Shown here piece after piece: positions 63,848-64,000 of a DNA stretch of 64,000 nt (within the stretch, counting starts at the first letter, position 1; the number at the start of each line of letters is the position of its first letter). The stretch covers positions 4,216,001 to 4,280,000 of the forward strand of contig CP128857.1 in NCBI GenBank assembly GCA_030388725.1. The letters are read 5' to 3'. A program made the translations under genes and the position numbers. The DNA is from Prodigiosinella aquatilis. Its GTDB lineage: Bacteria > Pseudomonadota > Gammaproteobacteria > Enterobacterales > Enterobacteriaceae. Under the pieces are notes generated by a model. It made no database searches. It had not been told where the DNA came from and saw nothing but the letters and a program-made list of their open reading frames with translations.

Positions 63848-64000
63848 GATACACCCAGAAGCGCTCCACCTTGCTAAACGCTCTGCCCTTGCAGAACGAT
63901 GCTGGTGACAACCCAGAGGATTCAGCCCCTGCGGTCGGCAAAATACAGCCGCACTGTATTTCGTCTCGGCATCGCTCCCCCTTAAGTATCTTCAGCGGAT
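63848..64000 (-). promoter_or_regulatory. Lysine riboswitch (L box) of lysC, truncated by window edge
   Basis: On the minus strand the leader contains conserved L-box segments in order: AGGGGGAGCGATGCCGAG, GGGGCTGAATCCTCTGGG, TTGTCACCAGCA, CAAGGTGGAGCGCTTCTGGG. These match the E. coli lysC leader almost base for base by memory. The 5' part of the aptamer and the promoter lie beyond position 64000. The expression platform runs from about 63848 to the lysC start, including TGTGCCAAGGCTGA (about 63785-63798) shared with E. coli. Lysine binding would switch lysC off. Confidence 0.93.

Noticed and set aside
1..64000. CRISPR arrays, tRNA and rRNA genes
   Set aside because: No regularly spaced repeats, tRNA cloverleaf-like sequences or rRNA segments were recognised by eye; a covariance-model scan could still find small RNAs.

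Overview
This 64 kb window is chromosomal DNA of a member of the Enterobacterales, most likely a soft-rot or plant-associated Pectobacteriaceae (Dickeya, Musicola or Brenneria type). Nearly every protein is close to its E. coli K-12 counterpart in length and sequence, but the gene order joins two blocks that are far apart in E. coli. The genus is an inference; base composition is moderate and coding density is high. No tRNA, rRNA, CRISPR array or prophage was seen.

Block A (about 0.5-32 kb) corresponds to the region around E. coli minute 0/100. It starts with a frameshifted CitB-type response-regulator remnant, then the ribF-ileS-lspA-fkpB-ispH operon, rpsT, nhaA-nhaR, dnaK-dnaJ, satP, an extra MFS transporter, mogA, talB, yaaA, the thrLABC operon with its attenuator, lasT, arcA, creA, rob, gpmB, yjjX, trpR, slt and ettA. 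A methyl-accepting chemotaxis gene with its own FliA promoter and a consensus CRP site sits at the junction between the blocks (32.3-34.4 kb).

Block B (34-62 kb) corresponds to E. coli minutes 65-66: serA, rpiA, argP, yggE, argO, then mscS, epd-pgk-fbaA, tktA, speA, metK, sprT, endA, rsmE, gshB, yqgE and yqgF. It is interrupted between argO and mscS by an accessory segment (39.4-46.8 kb). That segment holds an IclR regulator, a divergent three-gene CUT2-type sugar ABC importer, an SMP-30/gluconolactonase gene, and a complete IS50-type (Tn5-like) insertion sequence with 8-bp target duplications. The window ends with lysC and a lysine riboswitch cut by the window edge.

Functionally the window is mostly core metabolism and housekeeping: aspartate-family amino acids (thrABC, lysC, metK), serine (serA), glycolysis and pentose phosphate enzymes (gpmB, fbaA, pgk, epd, tktA, talB, rpiA), protein folding (dnaKJ), and redox or global regulation (arcA, rob). 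The two aspartokinases use different RNA switches: thrA a leader-peptide attenuator and lysC a riboswitch. The least explained parts are the sugar-import/lactonase cluster of unknown substrate, the IS50 element that landed in the loop of an intergenic hairpin and carries its own terminator, and the chemoreceptor at the block junction.
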